A stretch of DNA of 64,000 nucleotides from Streptomyces profundus (GTDB lineage Bacteria; Actinomycetota; Actinomycetes; Streptomycetales; Streptomycetaceae): assembly GCF_020740535.1 (NCBI RefSeq), contig NZ_CP082362.1:5639501-5703500 (forward strand), written 5' to 3'. Below, one piece after another: positions 60,928 to 64,000 of the stretch. The notes under the pieces were generated by a model. It saw only the letters and a program-made list of their open reading frames with translations, ran no database searches and was not told the DNA's origin. Both the position numbers and the translations under genes were made by a program. Position 1 is the first letter of the stretch; each line of letters opens with the position of its first letter.

Positions 60928-61685
60928 GCACGGCGACCTCCCCGCCGCCGAACAGCGGGGTCGGCGTGCTGGACAAGACGTCCACGCTGCTGGGCGTCGT
61001 GGCGCGGCGGCCGGCGACGCTCTCGGAGATGGTCACCCGCAGCGGCCTCAGCCGCCCCACCGTGCACCGGCTCGCCAGGGCGCTGGAGCGTCTCGGGCTG
61101 TTCTCCCGGGACGAGGCCGGCCGGTTCGCGCTCGGGCCCCGGCTCGGCAGCCTGGCGGTCGAGGCGCACCGCGACCGGCTGCCGCGCCTCGCCGAGCCGA
61201 TGCTCGCCGAGCTGGCCGGCCACACGGGTCTCGACGCCCGGCTCGTAAGGCGCCGGGGCGACCTCAACGTGTGCGTGGCCTCCTCGGAGCGCGGTCGGCC
61301 CGAGACCCCGAGGGTTCCGCCGGGCACCGCGCGGTCGCTGCGGGCCGGGCCCGCCGCCCAGGTGCTGCTCGCCTGGGAGGAGCCGGACGAGCTGTACGAG
61401 GGGCTGCGCGGCGCCAGGTTCACCGCCGCCCAGCTCGCCAGGGTGCGGGGCCGTGGCTGGGCGAACGGCCCCGATCCGCTGGTCCCCGCCGCCAGTTCGG
61501 TCGCGGCGCCGGTGTGGAGCCGGGCCGCCGGCGGACGGGTCGTCGCCGCGGTCGTGGTGTCGGGTACCGCCGTCGAGGTGCCGGCCAGCCCGGCCCGTGC
61601 GCTGACCAGAGCGGTCATCGACACCGCGGCGCGGATCGGCGACGCGCTGGTCGGCTCCTACCCGGGGGAGACGGCCACGGCTTGA
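60924..61685 (+). CDS. IclR-type transcriptional regulator
   Basis: A 253-residue IclR-family regulator. The N-terminal winged helix (~residues 15-75) contains [20 protein letters not shown] and [19 protein letters not shown]; the C-terminal GAF-like ligand domain includes [18 protein letters not shown] and ends near [10 protein letters not shown]. The GTG at 60924 overlaps the thioesterase stop (GTGA), an arrangement suggesting the regulator controls its own operon. Ligand unknown. Confidence 0.85.
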   Translation: MSTATSPPPNSGVGVLDKTSTLLGVVARRPATLSEMVTRSGLSRPTVHRLARALERLGLFSRDEAGRFALGPRLGSLAVEAHRDRLPRLAEPMLAELAGHTGLDARLVRRRGDLNVCVASSERGRPETPRVPPGTARSLRAGPAAQVLLAWEEPDELYEGLRGARFTAAQLARVRGRGWANGPDPLVPAASSVAAPVWSRAAGGRVVAAVVVSGTAVEVPASPARALTRAVIDTAARIGDALVGSYPGETATA

Positions 61686-61712
61686 CCTGGAGCGCGCTTC
61701 AACGCCTAGCGT
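61682..61712 (+). promoter_or_regulatory. MerR-type promoter of the aldo/keto reductase gene
   Basis: TTGACC (61682-61687) and TAGCGT (61707-61712) are separated by 19 bases, the long spacer typical of MerR-regulated promoters. The spacer contains the near-perfect dyad TGGAGCGCGCTTCA (61688-61701), where a MerR dimer would bind. The -35 overlaps the stop of the IclR gene. No merR gene is in the window. Confidence 0.7.
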
Positions 61713-61741
61713 TCTGGTCCCGACTTCCAGGAGGCAGCGGC

Positions 61742-62737
61742 ATGATCGACGTTCCCATCCGGCGGCTCGGCGCCCTGGCGGTATCCGCTCAGGGCCTGGG
61801 GTGCATGGGCATGAGCCACGCCTATGGCGCGTCGGACGACGGCGACTCCATCGCCACGGTGCGGCGCGCCCTCGATCTCGGGGTGACCCTGCTGGACACG
61901 GCCGACTTCTACGGGGCCGGCCACAACGAGGAGTTGGTCGGCCGGGCGGTCGCCGGGCGCCGCGACGAGGCGGTGCTGGCCACCAAGTTCGGCTTCGCCA
62001 ACCGCCTGGGCGAGCCCGCCAGGATCCGGGGCGACGCCGCCTATGTCCGGCAGGCGTGCGACGCCTCGCTGCGCCGTCTCGGGGTCGACCACATCGATCT
62101 CTACTATCAGCACCGGGTCGATCCCCTGGTGCCGATCGAGGAGACGGTGGGCGCCATGGCCGAGTTGGTGCGGGCGGGGAAGGTCCGCCACCTCGGGCTC
62201 TCGGAGGCGGGCGCGGCGACCATCGGACGGGCGCACGCGGTGCATCCGATCGCCGCGCTACAGAGCGAGTGGTCGCTGTGGACCCGCGATCTGGAGGCGG
62301 AGATCGCCCCGCTCTGCCGCGCGTTGGGCATCGGCCTCGTTCCCTTCTCGCCGCTCGGCCGCGGCTTTCTGACCGGCCGCTACCGCTCCGTCGACGGGCT
62401 GGCCGAGAACGATCTGCGGCGCGGCCAGCCGAGGTTCGCCGAGGGCAACCTCGAACGGAACCTGGCGATCGTCGCGCGGCTCGACGAGCTGGCCGAGGCG
62501 AAGGGCGTCACCGCCGGCCAGCTGGCGCTGGCCTGGCTGCACCACCAGGGCGAAGGCGGCGATGACGTCGTGCCGATCCCCGGCACCAGGCGGCAGCGCT
62601 ATCTGGCCGAGAACGTGGCGGCGTTGGCCGTCGAGCTGTCCCCCGAGGAGCGCGCCGCCATCGAGGCCGCCGCACCGCCCGGGCGGATCGCCGGGAACCG
62701 CTACGACGCCAACTCCCTCCGCCTCGTCGACGGCTGA
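61742..62737 (+). CDS. Aldo/keto reductase
   Basis: A 331-residue NADPH-dependent aldo/keto reductase of the AKR13-like group. Catalytic tetrad candidates: Asp in LLDTADFYG, Tyr in FYGAGHNEE, Lys in VLATKFGF and His in [12 protein letters not shown]-binding loops include [12 protein letters not shown] and [13 protein letters not shown]. Substrate unknown; the family reduces reactive aldehydes and some xenobiotics. ATG 61742 has AGGAGG upstream. Its promoter looks MerR-controlled, consistent with an inducible detoxification role. Confidence 0.88.
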   Translation: MIDVPIRRLGALAVSAQGLGCMGMSHAYGASDDGDSIATVRRALDLGVTLLDTADFYGAGHNEELVGRAVAGRRDEAVLATKFGFANRLGEPARIRGDAAYVRQACDASLRRLGVDHIDLYYQHRVDPLVPIEETVGAMAELVRAGKVRHLGLSEAGAATIGRAHAVHPIAALQSEWSLWTRDLEAEIAPLCRALGIGLVPFSPLGRGFLTGRYRSVDGLAENDLRRGQPRFAEGNLERNLAIVARLDELAEAKGVTAGQLALAWLHHQGEGGDDVVPIPGTRRQRYLAENVAALAVELSPEERAAIEAAAPPGRIAGNRYDANSLRLVDG

Positions 62738-62782
62738 CCGGGCCGCTGGCCCGGCGGTCGGGGGCCGTGGAAGTCTTGGCCC

Positions 62783-64000
62783 ATGTCGAGCGACCCGGTG
62801 TCCGGCCAACCGCCCTTGCCCCGGCCGCCGTTGGGGGCCGCCTACTGGCGGCTCTGGACATCCTCCGGGCTGTCGAACCTGGCCGACGGCATCGCGCGGG
62901 TCGCGCTGCCGCTGGCGGCGATCCAGGTGACCCGCTCCCCGACGCTGATCGCCGGTCTCGCCGTCACGCTGGCGCTGCCGTGGCTGCTCTTCGCGCTGCC
63001 GGCCGGGGCGCTCGCCGACCGTCTCGACCGGCGGCGCGTGATGCTCGCCGCCAACGCGGCGCGGATCGTGCTGCTCGGCGGCCTGGTGCTGGCGACGGCC
63101 CTGGACGTGGAGTCCATCGGGGCGCTCTACGCGGTCGCGTTCGGCATCGGGGTCGCCGAGACGCTGTACGACACCTCGGCCCAGTCGATCGTGCCGCAGG
63201 TGGTGGACCGTACCCAGCTGTCCAGGGCCAACGGGCGGCTGTACGCGGCCGAGATGACCGCGAGCGAGTTCATCGGCCCGCCGCTGGCCGGCTTTCTGAC
63301 GGCCACCGGCCTGCTGCTCACCTTCAGCGCGCCGGTGGCGCTGTGGGCGCTGGCCGTCGGGGCGCTGCTGCTGGTGCCCGGCCGCTTCCGGGTCGCGCGC
63401 GAGGAGCGGACCACGCTCCGCGCCGATATCGCCGAGGGGCTGCGCTTCCTGTGGCGGCACCGGCTGTTGCGGGCGCTGGCGATCATGACCGGGGTGTTCA
63501 ACTTCGCCACCAACGCGGTGTTCGCCGTCTTCGTGCTGTTCGCCGTCGGCCCTGACTCGTCGATGGGGCTCTCCGAGCCCGCGTTCGGCCTGCTGTTCAC
63601 CGCCGCCGCGGCGGGGGGCCTGGTCGGCTCGTTGGTCGCGGAGCGGATCGAGCGCCGGATCGGCCGGGGGCGTTCGCTGCCGCTGACCGTCGTCTCGTGC
63701 GCGGTGTTGCTCGGTATCCCCGCGGTGACCAGCGATCCGATCGCGATCGCGGTCGGGTTCTTCGTCGGCGGCTTCGGGATCGTGCTGTGGAACGTGATCA
63801 CGGTGTCGCTGCGGCAGCGGATCACCCCCGACCGGCTGCTCGGGCGGGTCAACAGCGGCTATCGCCTCCTCGCGTGGGGTGTCGGCCCGCTGGGCGCCGG
63901 CGTCGGCGGCCTGGTGGCGCACCTGTTCGGGCTGCCCGCCGTCTTCGCGTCGATGGCGCTGCTGACCCTCGCGCTGCTCGTCGGCTGCCGCTTCGTCACC
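62783..64000 (+). CDS. MFS transporter (partial, runs off the window)
   Basis: 406 codons are visible from ATG 62783 and the frame is open at 64000. About ten to eleven membrane segments are seen, with the MFS loop GALADRLDRRRVMLA between segments 2 and 3; the sequence resembles DHA3-type exporters of macrolide-efflux or enterobactin-exporter (EntS) type. It starts 45 bases after the aldo/keto reductase stop and may be co-regulated. Substrate unknown. Confidence 0.85.
   Translation, partial: MSSDPVSGQPPLPRPPLGAAYWRLWTSSGLSNLADGIARVALPLAAIQVTRSPTLIAGLAVTLALPWLLFALPAGALADRLDRRRVMLAANAARIVLLGGLVLATALDVESIGALYAVAFGIGVAETLYDTSAQSIVPQVVDRTQLSRANGRLYAAEMTASEFIGPPLAGFLTATGLLLTFSAPVALWALAVGALLLVPGRFRVAREERTTLRADIAEGLRFLWRHRLLRALAIMTGVFNFATNAVFAVFVLFAVGPDSSMGLSEPAFGLLFTAAAAGGLVGSLVAERIERRIGRGRSLPLTVVSCAVLLGIPAVTSDPIAIAVGFFVGGFGIVLWNVITVSLRQRITPDRLLGRVNSGYRLLAWGVGPLGAGVGGLVAHLFGLPAVFASMALLTLALLVGCRFVT

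Noticed and set aside
1..64000. tRNA, rRNA, CRISPR, insertion sequences, prophage, integrase genes
   Set aside because: I looked for cloverleaf-like sequences, regularly spaced repeats, transposase motifs and phage proteins and found none I could support.

Overview
The window is high-GC DNA with actinobacterial codon use, GTG/TTG starts and gene content that points to Streptomyces or a very close relative. Marker genes are the principal sigma factor hrdB beside the sporulation regulator whiH, the FtsZ regulator sepH, the cutRS two-component pair and many actinobacterial DUF families. From memory of the Streptomyces coelicolor chromosome, the order nrdJ - rnhB - recQ - whiH - hrdB - parE ... 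parC - M16 pair - ptsH - protein acetyltransferase - tdk - sepH - ferrochelatase - cutRS - dut - trkA pair - RNA methyltransferase is conserved core. The species cannot be named from the sequence alone.

Layout. 0-5.5 kb: end of the B12-dependent ribonucleotide reductase, a TerD-like protein, a DUF4937 protein, a histidine phosphatase, RNase HII and a RecQ helicase with a C-terminal phosphoribosyltransferase-like domain. 5.5-12.6 kb: a DUF4192 protein, an NrtR-type Nudix protein, a one-chain ABC ATPase/membrane protein, whiH and hrdB, the last with a recognisable ShbA-type promoter. 13-27.3 kb: parE and parC (topoisomerase IV) on opposite strands around an accessory block. That block holds an apparently complete alpha-glucan uptake and breakdown locus (LacI regulator with palindromic operators, binding lipoprotein, two permeases, GH13 alpha-glucosidase, secreted GH87-like enzyme) and a CobW-type GTPase. 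The transport ATPase is missing and is probably the shared MsiK encoded elsewhere.

27.4-43.4 kb: a translationally coupled M16 peptidase pair (one active, one inactive), a GntR regulator, HPr, a GNAT/acyl-CoA-synthetase-like protein acetyltransferase, DUF5998, an alkaline-phosphatase-superfamily enzyme, thymidine kinase, a VOC protein, a rhodanese, SepH, a membrane protein, coproporphyrin ferrochelatase, an inositol-monophosphatase-family enzyme and a 53-residue conserved protein. 43.6-56.1 kb: cutRS, DUF4193, DUF3093, dut, DUF3710, DUF6343, kdpDE without kdpFABC, an OB-fold protein, DUF3159, two TrkA proteins and a TrmA-like RNA methyltransferase. This block mirrors the neighbourhood of sigA, dut and ceoBC in mycobacteria, except that the APC permease expected between trkA and the methyltransferase is absent.

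56.1-64 kb is accessory: a polyprenyl diphosphate synthase, a tandem pair of paralogous LuxR-type regulators, a 1.1-kb region with little coding signal and one candidate small gene, a type II thioesterase coupled to an IclR regulator, an aldo/keto reductase behind a MerR-type promoter, and an MFS transporter cut by the window edge. This could be the edge of a specialised-metabolite locus, but no synthase gene is visible. No tRNA, rRNA, CRISPR array, insertion sequence or phage gene was seen.
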